Assembly: GCA_030062745.1 (NCBI GenBank)
Contig: CP099851.1
Coordinates: forward strand, 8,310,393-8,374,392
Length of the DNA: 64,000 nucleotides
Direction of reading: 5' to 3'
Source of the DNA: Capitulum mitella
Taxonomy: Eukaryota; Arthropoda; Thecostraca; Pollicipedomorpha; Pollicipedidae
The notes beneath the pieces are model-generated. The model searched no databases. It was not told the DNA's origin and worked only from the letters and a program-made list of their open reading frames with translations. Below, in pieces: positions 1 through 12,176 of the stretch. Made by a program: the position numbers and the translations under genes. Numbering within the stretch: the stretch's first letter is position 1; every line of letters starts with the position of its first letter.

Positions 1-171
1 AGGTTGGTACTTTGGGTTTGAAGGTGAATGTGGTATATTCGTAGACCGCAATTAAAATCCACGTCAAATGAAAAGTCATTAATCGAACAGAAAGCTTGTA
101 CGGTAAGTCGTACATCACACTGAGAGCCCCATAACGAAGCCCGCTCCGCATCGCAGGTTAACTCTGTTTCA

Positions 172-840
172 GCTCATCTGCTACATGAAGATGTCCGTCA
201 GTCGGCTTGAATTCGACGATAATCTGGTGGAGAAGTTCCACCGGATCGTCCAGTTCACTGAGCTGCTGTGAGCGCCCGCATGGCTGGCCGCTGCCGCGGC
301 AGCTGACGCTCCGGTGAACGGCCTGGATCTGCACCAGCGCCTCCTGCGGCACCGGGACGTCGCCGACACTTCTCTGGCGGTCTTCAGGCGTCACTTGGGG
401 TGCCTTCGGACCAACGACTGTCGTGTTCTCTCTGTGTAGCGAGAAGGTCGGTCGATGCAACAAAGGAATGGAGAAGCTGTCGTCCTCGTTGTGCCTGAAG
501 AGCTGACGAACAAAAACATTTCTAGCAACGAGAAGACGCAGCTTCCCGACCTCATCGAAGAAACGCCCTATCTCTTCTTTGCGGGCTGGAACCTTGATGG
601 ATGTGGGTGGTTGAATCATCCTGCTGGCCAAAGAAGTGAGAGCACGGGTTTCTGCAATCTCAAAAATGTTGTCACTTACCTACAAGTTACCAACGACGCC
701 GCGAAAAGAGGTGCCCAATTAATTCAAGGTTATAGGACAGTAACGAAAAACGAGGAACAATTGCAAGATCCCCTCCAACTGGTGGGAAGGAGTGAGAAAG
801 AGCTGGGAGATTTTAGAAAGTCGTCTCTCGCCAAGGTGAA
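172..840 (+). pseudogene. Decayed copy of an arthropod multicopy protein family (suspected mobile-element gene)
   Basis: Reading the + strand from 172 gives a frame running through VEKFHRIVQFTELL, a TGA stop near 268, then in the same frame APAWLAAAAAADAPVNGLDL and a stretch with RHLGCL, ending in a TAG near 430. From 455 a different frame continues with VVLVVPEELTNKN, then NVVTYLQVTNDAAKRGAQLI and a KNEEQLQ...LVGRSEKELGDF region. The order APxWL / APxNDL / RHLxYL / NVVxxLxVxNDxAxRG resembles an uncharacterised high-copy protein family I recall from spiders, crustaceans and other arthropods. One stop and one frame change show this copy is broken. The opposite strand is also open for 157 codons here, but I recognise nothing in it. 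Family assignment is from memory; function unknown. Confidence 0.5.
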
Positions 841-1245
841 CAAATGGAATGAGGAAACTACTAGTCGTCTCCTCGTAGTTCAAACACTAAGGTGTATTTC
901 ATATTTTCGTCGGACCAGTGTCGTAGTTGCAACAGTAAGGTGTATTTTGTATTTTCATCGGAACTTTATTTTCCCAGAAGTTTTAGTTGTTGAAGAAAAA
1001 AAACTTGGTGCGAGACGTGAAATTTTTGGCCGTAACGCTTTCTTGTATATGTTGCAGGGGTCACAATAACGGTTGCGTTGTGAAGCCCTGCACCAGGTCT
1101 GTCTCTTTACTTCCTCCCCCCCTCCCTCGGGCGGTCTGCGGTGTCCGTTTTACGGCCCTGCCAACTTCATTATCGGGGGGGGACGTTTGGCCGGCACCAT
1201 CGGCCGACACCGACCGTTGCTACCCCGGCGTCGACCGGCCACCGT

Positions 1246-1645
1246 TCGACACCCCCAGTCCGACACCCCCAGTCCGAAACCTCAGTCTGACAAGCCCAGT
1301 CCGACACCATAAGTATGACACTTCCAGTCCCACACTCCCAGTCCAACACTGCTGGTCTGACACGCCCAGTCCGACACTTTCAGGCCGACACCCTCAGTCC
1401 GACACCTCCAGTCCGACACCACCAGTCCGACACTCCCAGTCCAACACTCACTCCGACATCCCCAGTTCGACACCACCAGTCCAACACTCTCAGTCCGACA
1501 CCCCCAATTTGGCGCTTCCAGTTGACGCCCCCGGTGTGACGGCCCCAGTGTGACTCCCCAGTGTGACGCCCCCAGCCTGATGCTCCCAGTCTGACGTTCC
1601 CAGTTGACACTCTCAGTTCCTACTCTCCCGGTCCGACACGACATC
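1246..1645. repeat. 14-bp C-rich minisatellite
   Basis: Roughly 27 degenerate copies of a 14-base unit of the type CCCCCAGTCCGACA run through this interval, with units becoming more divergent (GTGTGACGCCCCC types) toward the right end. The array is open in several frames on both strands, which explains the overlapping long open frames here; none is likely to be a gene. Confidence 0.9.
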
Positions 1646-1908
1646 CCACCCCCCGGAGCGGGGGGCGGGACGCCGGCCGGATGGGCTGTCACACTGCTGC
1701 GGAGGATTTGGTCCACACGCCCCCGGCTCTGCCGCGCAGCGGGCGGCGGCGTCGCCCGCGCTCACGGCCCTCATGCATTTTGCATCTGCCACTAACTGGC
1801 CGTCAGCGCCGGCTGGGCAGCGCTGAGCGACGGCTGTGGTCCGCCGGCGACCCGTGGGACCCACGGCCCAGAGGCGGCCCTCACTGGTGGCAGATCATGG
1901 CGCTACAC

Positions 1909-2325
1909 GGACACTGGACAGTGCAGGGAGGCCTCTGTGGCCCGGGACGGACACTGGGCAGAACAGGGAGGCCTCTGTGGCCCGGGACGGACACTGGACA
2001 GTACTCTGTGACCGAGGACGGACACTGGACAGAACAGCAAGGCCTCTGTGGCCCGGGACGGACACTGGACAGAACAGGGAGGTCTCTGTAGCCGGGGGCG
2101 GACACTGGACAGTATAGGGAAGTCTCTATGACCGAGGACGGACACTGAACAGTACAGGGAGGTCTCTGTGCCCCGGGACGGACACTGGACAGTACATGGA
2201 AGCCTCTGTGACCCGGGACGGATATTGGACAGTACAGGGAGTCCTCTGTAGCCGGGATCGGACACTGGACAGTACATGGAGGCCTCTGTGGCCGGGGACG
2301 GACACTGGATAGTGCAGAGAGGCCA
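1909..2325. repeat. 40-bp minisatellite
   Basis: The GGACACTGGACAG motif recurs at 1909, 1949 and 1989 (period 40), followed by a shortened copy and further copies to about 2325, around ten in all. Units end in GGCCTCTGTGGCCCGGGAC or a variant with GACCGAGGAC or GCCGGGGGC. The apparent 124-149 codon open frames on the minus strand are read-through of this array. Confidence 0.92.
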
Positions 2326-4562
2326 AACACGTACCCAAGGAGGTCATAGGGCCTTACCTCCCCCCTTGAACCAAGCGGTCTTCACCAGGTTTTCATTGAT
2401 TTCGCAGGAATACGGAGAATTGATCATGTGTATGTGACAAAAGCAAACGCTTTCATGTTTTTCCTGTGCGCTAAATCTGAAGTAAGTTACACAAAATTGT
2501 TGCATTTTCCTCTAAAGTTTGTCGTATGCCAGAAGCGGATGAAAAAATGACATTTGCCCCCCCCCCCGGGGAAATCCCGGTTTCGTGCCTGAGGGAGGCC
2601 TCGGTGGCCCGGTGCCGGGCTGCCCCTGCCGGCCGCTAGATCGCTATTAGATAATGAGGGTGGCCGGGATGTCCCCGGAGTCGTACGTTTCCCGCGGCGA
2701 TTTGAATGGCGTCGATCCTTAATTTCGCTGACGGACGTCGGACGTCTTTGACCAGAGTTTGTGAAACTTTGAGTTGTGGTCGCGAGCCGGTACTGGCAGC
2801 CATCAGTCTGGGAATCTGTGATCGGGTGCCTGCTGGAAGGGATTAAATGCCGTAATCTCCGGGGGCTTATGGTTGAGTTGGCCTCGGGTGGCCACTTTGA
2901 GTGTGATGCACACCATTGGGGCGGACACGCTATTTTGTTCTTCCTCCGGAATGGTGTTGTTACGCCGATAATTCCCAGCGGCAGATTTAGGAAACACCAG
3001 TCGTAATTCCGGTCGTTTCTGGACATCACTCGCAGATTCAGCCTTTATGTAGGCAGGATTTCAAAACCAGGTTGGTCCTAGTCTCGTCTGACTTAATTCT
3101 TTTGCGATGCGTTTTCAAGGTGTGTTGCATCGGCATCGTTTGAAGCGTTTTTTTATGTCGGGAAACGAAACCGACGTCGCGATAAATACGAACCGTTGTT
3201 GTGAGAGGACCTAGACATTCCAGGCTGTGAACAACGATGACGCGGGTCTAAATATCCGGTAGAAGCGGAGTGCGTTTCCAGGAAGAATCGTTGATATTTG
3301 ATTGGTGAAAATGAGGAAAGGATTGCGTTTTAGGAAGTCCACGCATTTGCACATAGATGGCAGCACTTGTGATACGGCTCGACCACGCCTGTACGGTGAA
3401 TGGTGGAACGGGAATGCGTATTTCCATTTTGCCAGAATGCAATGAAGCTCCTATGGCGTGCATAGTTCAGACACCGAGAAAAAACTGCTCTTGTGTTCCT
3501 GCGCTTTTGATCTTCATACATGAGGGCTTTGTTTTCCCAGTCGCTGGTGACCAGTTTTTGCTTTGTTTCTTCACCCGCCGAATTATCTTGCTAGACGCCA
3601 GTGCCACATGTTGATCAGGGTCCCTTCATTGCCTCGGAATCGAGAAGGTCATAGATGTTTTGTGATACCCATTTCCGATTTGGCCGTGTTAGTGTTTTCG
3701 TCGTCCCCCTGGCTGTGGTGACGCGCTCGGCTCATACTGAGCGCATACTAAGTGCCGGGGCTCGGCGCTGACATACAGCCAGCGTTATTCGACCCCAAAT
3801 AGGAGCCTTCACGCAGAACAGGGGGCGACCGAGTGGTCGCCTCGACGGCAGGGATGATCCATCAGCCGCATCTGGTCTGGTGCTTGGAGCAAAATGACTT
3901 CGTTCACGGGGGGTCGGCTTGGGGTCACTGGGGCGGCGAGGTCGGGGTGTACAGAAGTGCTGGATGGCAAGCTGGACTCGTACGCTTTCCACATCGGAGA
4001 CAAATTTTTAACAATGGAAATGCAACGTCCGCAGGATTGACGTGAAATTGCCGAGGGACTGGGAGCCTGGTCTCCCGTCTTCACCTCGTGTAACCTGTGG
4101 TGGTGATGACGAGCCAACGCCATTTATGTCAGCTGCGCTGCTGTCATGCATTTTTTTGTATATACCTGCAAAGGGCATTGGTTGTAGAGGCAACCTAATC
4201 ACAAGATGGTCTGATAGTCATGTGGCGTTCCATGTGTTTGGAATAATGTACAAAGCGTTATGTGTAGTTCGTTTCCTAGAAAATGTCCTTCGTTTGGCAG
4301 CTGCCATGCTTTATCCTAACTCCGCATTTGTATTGTTATCATATGCTTCTACATCGTGTGGTGTTATGACACTCCCTAATCGTTTTACATACCACTGTCA
4401 GCACTAAGCATGCGTTACGTACTGGCGGATAGTTTTTGTAATTTGTTCACGTCAACATTGGACATATTCCACATCTTATTTAGAAAAGTAAGTCGCAGTA
4501 TTTCAAATGAAGTCAAACACACGAACGTGACAGCAATTTGGGCCATAGCAGTTATTACCGTG

Positions 4563-4875
4563 TGGTGTCGGCTGTGGTGAGATGGTCCGGTGTCAGCGGT
4601 GTCGGCTGTGGTGAGGTGGCCCGGTGTCAGCGGTGTCGGCTGTGGTGAGGTGGCCCGGTGTCAGCGGTTTCGGCTGCGGTGAGGTGGTCCGGTGTCAGCG
4701 GTGTCGGCTGTGGTGCGATGGTCCGGTGTCAGCGGTGTCGGCTGTGGTGAGGTGGTCCGGTGTCAGCGGTGTCGGCTGTGGTGAGGTGGTCCGGTGTCAG
4801 CGGTGTCGGCTGTGGTGGGATGGCCCGGTGCCAGTGTCACTCAGTCAGTCAGTGTCAGTCAGTGTCAGTGACACT
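4563..4875. repeat. 34-bp minisatellite followed by a TCAG-rich microsatellite
   Basis: About eight copies of a 34-base unit containing GTGTCGGCTGTGGTGAGGTG and CCCGGTGTCAGCG occupy 4563-4835. They run into a short TCAGTCAGTGTCAG tract to about 4875. The array stops roughly 40 bases before the 3' splice site of the Sec22 exon at 4912. Confidence 0.92.
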
Positions 4876-4911
4876 GTGTCTCGGGCCTCATGACGCCGGT
4901 CCGTTCTGCAG

Positions 4912-5072
4912 CTACCTGATCGACGGCGCCGTCTGCTACCTGACGCTCTGCAGCCGCGAGTACTCCAAGCGGCTGGCCTTCTCCTACCTGGAGAACATCG
5001 CCCAAGAGTTCCAGGCCCAGTACAGCCGCCAAGTGCACACCGTCTCCCGGCCCTACAGCTTCATCGAGTTCG
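4912..5072 (+). CDS. Sec22: Sec22 homologue, exon encoding the second half of the longin domain
   Basis: Sec22 is a tail-anchored R-SNARE of ER-Golgi vesicle transport. After an acceptor ending TTCTGCAG, this 161-base exon gives one base, 53 codons (from YLIDGAVCYLTL, through KRLAFSYLENIAQEF, to VSRPYSFIEF) and one last base before a GTCAGT donor. KRLAF-YLE and VSRPYSFIEF match the longin domain of animal Sec22. The upstream intron splits a codon after its second base, the next after its first. The last G joins AC of the exon at 36078 to make Asp (…IEF-D-TYIQK). No exon for the first ~60 residues was found in the window, so the gene is partial here. The acceptor has only a modest pyrimidine tract and follows a minisatellite closely. 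Confidence is high from peptide similarity and matching phase downstream. Confidence 0.93.
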
Positions 5073-8000
5073 GTCAGTTGGGTGGGACGCGGCGCTGTAG
5101 TCTGGCTCCGGCGTCACCAGTGGGGAACGTGCCCCCCAGGTGTAATACCATGGAAGGTTGCATGTGTAAATGTGCTTGGCGTGTCCGGTTTGATGTCACG
5201 CCAGTGGCGTTTTCAGCCGCTGGTGGCGGTGACGCTGCGGCCGGGCTGTCAGCCGACTGGCCGCAGCGTGGGACATTGGGACAGCGAGAGATGACGGAAG
5301 TCTCGGCCCGGGCGGTGGCCCAAACGCCAGTTCTTCGAACTGCACATCGCCGCCGTTAGGGCTGACGGCAGGCTGAGGCTCGGCGGTCTGTGTCCGATTT
5401 GTGGCTCTCGTGCACCGAGAGTGACTTTTCGATTACCAAGCTGTTTCTTGGAGCTGTCCTGCTCCTGGGCCACTGAAAATACTCGGATGAGGTGGTATTG
5501 TATCCTCGGTGTGATTGTAAAATTCTTTGTGAAAATCCGGATGATCTTAGATGGTGGGATGTCTGGGTTTTCACTTACGTCTGAAATATTTCGAGGAAAA
5601 AACATTTTTGTGAACGTAATTGTAGCAACTCCTAGGCGAGGACGATTTTTTTTATTGCATTGCTACAGATGTCCCAGATTCGGAAGCCCAAGTTCCACAT
5701 TTCTAATTATACAAGTAGTGTTAGCATGTGTAGATGGGGCGCGAAAGTGTACACCTTTGAAACGGCGAGACAAAAAGTACGGTGTTACGGCCGACGTACG
5801 GCGAATGCTGGGCCGGCTGGTCGGCCTAGTTCTCATTCTCTGAGCGAGTGGAACGGTACGAGGTAGAGCTCTGTCGTGAAGCAGGTCCCAGTGGCACCTG
5901 CTTCCGGGAACTAGGTTCAACTGGAGGCTGAGGACCTCTCGGGTTCTCAGGAGGCCGTCGCCGGCGGCGGAGGCAGGCTGGCAACTACGCATCACCAGGG
6001 GATGGACGACGATTGGGTTGTAATCATTGGCACTTTTTGTCGCGACATCAGTCGACAGTGGACCCTGGTAGGTGATGTGGAAGTTCAGGTCGTGTACCCT
6101 TTTAGGCGTAGGCACGGAACACTTGCATAATATGCATCGCCATCAAATTTGTTTCCAGACGCGCAGGTGCTGTCGATTTCTTCCAAGCATTGTATTTACC
6201 ATATAGTTGTCTGCAAAGCTGGCCCGCGGGTTGCTGGGCGTCCGAGCCACCTTCGCCTTGGTGGCAGGTTCTAGCGACCCCGCCCAGTTTTTACCCCCTG
6301 ATCGTAATTACATGCACTGCGACTTACATGATCTTTGTGGCCTTAAATGATCGTCTGGAGATCTGAAAACGATACATGGAGCAGGGTTTGAGTTACTGAG
6401 GACTGCAATTCCACGATTCGGCGGCCGCGTACGAAGACGGCCGGACGGTGACGGTGACCTGGCCGCGCGGTCGGACGTTGTTGACCCCGCCGCGTGATCT
6501 GGCACTGTGAGCCAAAAATCGGTTTACGCAAGAGTTAAGACAGAACACGTTGCATATTCAGTTTGCTTTAAGTCCGGTTTCTTTAAGTTCAATTTTCTTT
6601 GAGACGCGCATTGAAACAATGCCTACTCATGTAAGAGATGATGGTTGCCTGTCTAGTTCAGGCACAGTGGTGTAAAATGTATTGTTTTTTACCGGCAACG
6701 ATAAGCACATCTTAGTCTTGGCGTTACATGCTCGTTATTTATGAGCGTGTAGCTGAAAACGTTGCAGGCTGCACATCACTGGAATCTTCACTTTATTGGC
6801 AACAGAATGGTGCGTTATGTGTTGTTTTTAAGCGAGTTTTGTAGCTCCCAGAGTAAAGAAAAGGCAACTGTGCGCCGGTCCACGGGAGGGATCGCTCGGC
6901 TGCCCCGAGCGGGCCGAGATCGAGGGACATTTTGCGGGGTTATTACGACAGTTTTAATTGCGTTAAAAAGTTCCTCACACCGCACGACGTCAAATAGATT
7001 GAGGAGCAGGCGCCGAAAGTTTGGTGCGCCGAACGCAGGTCGTTTATCTGCAGTCAGTGAAAAACGGAGGAGGTTCCCGGGGCTGCTTCCACCAGCGTGA
7101 GGGTTAAATGTCTGAAAGGCGACCCATCAGACCGCGTCGACGAAAAATCGGAACCGTCAAGCCGACGCGGGCCACCGCATCGGGCGGCGGCGGACGATCC
7201 ATAATGATAAGTGCCACATTATGCCAGCGCCACATTGTGCCAATGAGCGGCGCCACATTAGCTGATTGCTGAATCGAGTGGTGCGCGCGAGATTGGGTTC
7301 GGCTTGACGACGACGGGCCACCGGAGGTGAACCTCGCCCGGCTTTGTACACGGCACGCATTTTGTACCTGTCAGTTATCCTCTTCAGGCTGTTTTATTTT
7401 GCAGAGGTTGACCGGATGATTACTGTATCTGCCGGGGCGACTGAGCCGTCATGCTGCGCACATCGGCATATCTCAGATCACGTAAACTTTCATGAGGGGA
7501 AAACGGTTAATTTGCAGTCGGCATGTTTATTGAGCATCTGCGTGTGAGTCAGTGGAATGATGCATCCAAGTGCCAGTCAGAGGTAACAATTCCTGCATTA
7601 ATTCGCAAGATCCCTGGAACAATGCAACCCCTCGGTTCCATGGAAATCTTGCCTTTCGCCTCAGAAGAAATAAGCTTTAATTCATACCCATTAATTCATC
7701 GACACCATGTTTAACTTGCGATCTGTACAGAAGATCACAACCAATTCTCCAATGGTTTCCACTGCCAACTCTCGAAGCATGGCTGAGACGAATAGCGAAA
7801 CATCGCTGATTTCAAGTCTTCGTCCGTCGAAGTTTTCTTCTTAGTAATTCACATACATGGCTGCTCACAAATAATCCCAGTTCCACCGCACAGTATCCAT
7901 GAGCTCGCACGGGCATGAACTCGAACACAAAATATCTGCTTACTCGCTCGCAAGCGCTACGAATAAAACTCCTCAACCCCGATTTTGCCAAACTGGGCTC

Positions 8001-8191
8001 TGCGTCGCCGTGGATGCCAACGTTACGCCCCAGCCAGCAACTCCAGGGTCGCCATATTAATAAAAAATTACGGCAATCGCATACCTTCAACGAAACGAAC
8101 AAGACGAGGAGGCTAGGGACTCCGTCCGCTGAAGGTTTCGTGGCGCCATTACCATAGCAACCCGTCAGCAAAAAAAGAACCGGCCGAAAAG

Positions 8192-8345
8192 TTATGAAAA
8201 GTTACAAACTACGACCCACAATCTACGTAACTTTTATGAGACCGACTTAAGTTGTAGGTTGTGAATTTGGTTGTGAATAACACATCTTCGGCCTTCGACT
8301 AGGTGTAAGTTGTAATTACTCTTTATTACACTGGTTACAAGTTTC
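8192..8345. repeat. Dispersed repeat rich in TTGTAGGTTGT / ACAAC motifs
   Basis: The segment contains ACAAACTACGACCCACAATC, then TTAAGTTGTAGGTTGTGAA and CTAGGTGTAAGTTGTAATTA. The region 50470-50585 reads as a related sequence in opposite orientation, sharing AAGTTGTA, TGTAGGTTGTA and AACACATC blocks in the same order. The ends are partly self-complementary. Class unknown; probably a small dispersed element. Confidence 0.45.
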
Positions 8346-10047
8346 TGGAACTCATGAATTGCAGGAGTTTTTTTATGGTTTCCTAACAGTTCAAAGCTGA
8401 CATAAAAGTAAGCGAGCGATTGACTTATTCAGTGATTGAATGAATGGGGTAAGCCAGTCAGCGGTATTTAGTTTGGTCGAACTGTACATGGCGGGGACAA
8501 AACCACCAACTTCTAAAACTACATCACCATTTTTCAAGTAAATTCGCTGATGGATTATAGCCGGTGTTATCACAGTTACGCGTTTGCGGTTGTGCCACAT
8601 AAGTGGGTTTTCAGTAAGTTCATTTGTTTAATGGTCTTGCAAAATGCATAGAAAGACACTGTTTCGGAGTAGTGCAACTCCTGAAGAGTGCATGACTCGT
8701 TGACCCATTTTCAGGGTCCCATTGCCACCTTGATAACGGCTCATATATTCTGGTGGTGAACGTCTCAGTTGATGTGTGCTGGAGTTTCACAATCTCCTTG
8801 CACCTGGGACGTTGTCGGACGGTGCGTCTTCCTGGCTGTTGTCAGAACAGAACAGTTGATGGTTACTGGTCAGGTTTCAGCTCAGGTCGTCTCTTCCGGG
8901 GTCGTCAGGGTACGTGTGTAGGATCTTGACCATACTGGAAATTTAACTATATCGAACCATCCCATTTACATTACCGTTTTAATGTGTTTCATGACCATCT
9001 GCTGGAAAATGGGGCCGATATACCGGTATTTTATTACTTGTAATGAAATGTCTGTGCAGGATGTGAGCTTCATTTTAGGCGCGGTTATTGAAGGCAAAAA
9101 ATTAGACGCATACGGAAGCTATTTCCGGGCTGAATGCTACCGCCAGCGGGGCGTCTCAGGGAAAACGAACACAGTACAGTCCAGCATACGCAATGTATTG
9201 ACAAGTATACCTTGTATACCAAGTGTACCAACATATACCTTGAGAAATGCTGTTTTGTCAGCACTGCCTACCGTTCCTCTCTCTCTCCTTCACATCTTCC
9301 GGCACCGCACTTATTCTGGATGAACACTGTTACGCTCCAGGCACAGAGGCGCTCGACGTTTGGCAGACTGGATCGGGACGCTGCTTGTTGCTCGTGGAAC
9401 CGCACGGAGGGCCGACTTCAACGCCTTGCTGAGTTCCTGCATGGTTGTGGGGTTGTACGGGTACACATGAGACTTCAGGTACCCCTGCAGAAGAAAAATC
9501 CAGAGAGCTCAGGTCTGGAGAATGAGGGAAGCACGAGATTGGCTCTTTGAAAGAGGTGGTTCGCGCCTCGGACCTCTGTCGCAGCCACCTCGTAGACAAA
9601 GTAGATAGTGAGCAGTTGTACTATTCTGCTGGAACCACTGATTCTGCAAGCCTGACGCATTGTCATTGTGTGAGGCTCTACCAGAGCCTAGATATGGCCG
9701 GTGTATGCATGACGGCATTCACAGTGACGCAGTGGCCGTCCAAGTCTTCAAAGAAGAATGGGCTAATGATGCCGTGGGCGCTGTTGGTGCGCCACGCAGT
9801 GTATGTCTGGCTGTAGCCAGGCTGTTCAGCAACTTCTTCTGGTGGTTCATGGTACCAGAACATGGGGCTCTGGCTGTTTATGCGATCCGTCAGGATAAAT
9901 ATGTTGTTTATCAAAACACCGCAGGTTCTCCTCTAAGGATCCCTTCGCGTCACGCCTCATGGGAAAAAACAGACGCAGTAGGCGGCTCTGGCCTGACCGT
10001 GAGCGCGGGAAAGTGTCTGATGGGTGGTGATCGTATATGGGAAGAAG

Positions 10048-10100
10048 TGAATGGAATGAATGAATGAATGAATGAAATGACATGAAATGAAGTGGAATGA
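10048..10100. repeat. (GAAT)n-type microsatellite
   Basis: GAATGAATGAATGAATGAA followed by degenerate GAAATGA and GGAATGA units. Short and unremarkable. Confidence 0.85.
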
Positions 10101-11019
10101 AAAAGTGAAAGGAAAGTGAAAAGTCAAGAAAGAAAAGAATCTTTCGCGATCCGGCCTCCATTTGCCTTGCTGTGCCCAAGCTCTTGGTCGAGTCTCCACA
10201 GACTTCTTCAGACTTCGCCGAAGGGCCCTGCTTGCCTTTTGCCCATCTTCTTTTGTGCTTGATGAATCTGTGATTACATTTCAGCTTGTTAAAGTTCCAA
10301 ACACTACTTTGGTGCATTAATTTTTGGATGTCATTCAGATTTGTTCTTTTTATTTTGATTTTTTGAACAAATATTGGGTTTGGCGCCTCACAAAGTTTGA
10401 AAAATCGCTTGAATTTGCCGTGCGTTTTACAATTCAATCAGTTTCAGATTAAAACTGCACCGACTTTGTCTTTTATCCTTATGCTAGGGGAACGTGTCGG
10501 ACACAAAAGCCACAACCAAAAACTGAGACAGCACTAACAGATCTCGTATTAAATGCACGCGACCAAAAAATATGTTGCCGTGTGACCTCAAGCGTCAACG
10601 ACAGTTAGTCTTTTTACCGTGAAACCCTCGTAACATACCATACCATAAGAAATATCAAATTATAGTTAGAAATGTCGCGAGTTTGCCAAAACCTAAACCC
10701 AAGGAAAAACTTTGAAAAGGTTTCGAATCATCTTGTCATTGAGTCTTTTAACCTTTTCTGTCATGAGGCTAATCCTGCTATTATATTTTGCTTTTACGTT
10801 AAGAGCATACATTGTACTTCTGGTACCAAAAATTCTTTACAGAAATTGCATATCACTACCGCTTAAAAAGTATATTTCATTAATGTGCACAAATGAATAG
10901 CATTGGTTATCTTTGGTTCCAGTCATTACATTGCATTACACTACATTTGTTTATTTTAAGTTTCCGCGATTTCCGAGTAAAATTTTGTTGTCATGGTTAC
11001 AGAAGAGCCATCTCTTCGT

Positions 11020-11105
11020 TGAGAGGACGCACAGCCTCTTGGGATCAAGCGTCCGTGTCTTGAGTCAAGTCTTGCGTCTTGTCAGGCGTCAGTCAATCAT
11101 CTGAA
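11020..11105 (-). repeat. Fragment of a dispersed repeat shared with 40545-40680
   Basis: CACAGCCTCTTGGGATCAAG, CTTGAGTCAAG and GTCAGGCGTCAGT occur in the same order as CACAGCCTCCTGGGC, TTGTGTCAAG and GTCAGACGCCAGT at 40565-40650. That second copy adjoins a tRNA-like B box on the minus strand, so both are probably pieces of one SINE family. Assignment is tentative. Confidence 0.4.
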
Positions 11106-12068
11106 GGGCCAGCTGCGGTCCTCACCTGCAGCCTTTAAACCGTGGTTGTTAAACATCGACAATGAAGCTATTTGATATATTTTGTCTTTGGCGGGTTTTC
11201 TGTTTATTTCATATTCCAGTAGAAAGAAAAGCCCACATTTCGGAATATACCCTACATTAGACGGGAAACCAGTCTATCGTGTGACTCTTCTTCCTACATG
11301 CTGCCGGCATTGTCGAAATCTTGTGGGATAAAATGGCAAATTATCAACAATGAGACCTTCACTGCGAGGATTAACAAAGGAATCAAGGAGAGAAAAGCTG
11401 GTTTCTAGCGGTGTTAAACTGCGGTGTTAAAAGCGGTGACCGTCTGTTAAAACTGCATGTTGCCTTGAAAGCTGTGGGAAACAGACCTTAACACTTTCAC
11501 TTAGCAAGCAGCAGTGCCCAAAACATGTTCTGATAACGTCATGTATTTGCGGTGCAGTACCGTAATTGGTTGCCCCTAATTTGAGGCATCCGGTCCCGTA
11601 ATGGGAATGGTTTGGTGATTACGACTGTCTGACTTCTTTTCGCTGTCTCTGGTAGAATGGCGGTGACTTACTGAATGGTGCGACTAAGCATTCCTTTGAG
11701 ACGAATGACAGCTGGCGACGTCTTTGTTAGCGACATTCTAGTGGCGAAAAGAAAATGGAGACCGCGGCGTTTGGCCCCATTTCGTAAAGTCCATTTGGAC
11801 GTCGTGTATTGTTGCGAGTGCACAGTACATGCTTGAGAACGAACGTGAAAGCTTCCAGTATAGTTATCAGTTGAACACCGAGGCCCAGTCATTCGGCGGT
11901 GTCTTTCTGAAGGTGTAAGGCCTACAGATGGCAATAACTCACGACTGTAAAGGCATGGTAGATGGTTAATGCCATTCATTTGTTTTACACATCGTGCGAG
12001 CCAGGAGCAGTGTGATACGGAGCAAAACTTGTGGAAATCAGATATGCTGTCTGTCTTTCCCCTGTCTC

Positions 12069-12176
<108 letters not shown>

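Larger units (their letters stand above)
841..4556. other. Non-coding flank or intron upstream of the first visible Sec22 exon
   Basis: Apart from the minisatellites at 1246-1645 and 1909-2325, listed separately, I see no supported gene. I looked on the + strand for the missing Sec22 N-terminal exons (a longin start such as LxxxIARVxDGLPL, or an exon ending just before a split His codon) and did not find them. A C-run of about 12 sits at 2558. Given the 31 kb and 10 kb introns downstream, the N-terminal exons are more likely beyond the left edge, which would make this stretch intronic. Confidence 0.5.

Noticed and set aside
158..631. 157-codon minus frame
   Set aside because: It lies opposite the + strand relic whose motifs I recognise; nothing in the minus peptide is familiar.
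1246..2325. CRISPR-like array of short repeats
   Set aside because: The units are directly tandem with no unique spacers, and the surrounding DNA is eukaryotic.
270..4900. N-terminal exons of Sec22
   Set aside because: No + strand segment encodes a recognisable longin N-terminus or ends with the required split codon; they probably lie left of the window.
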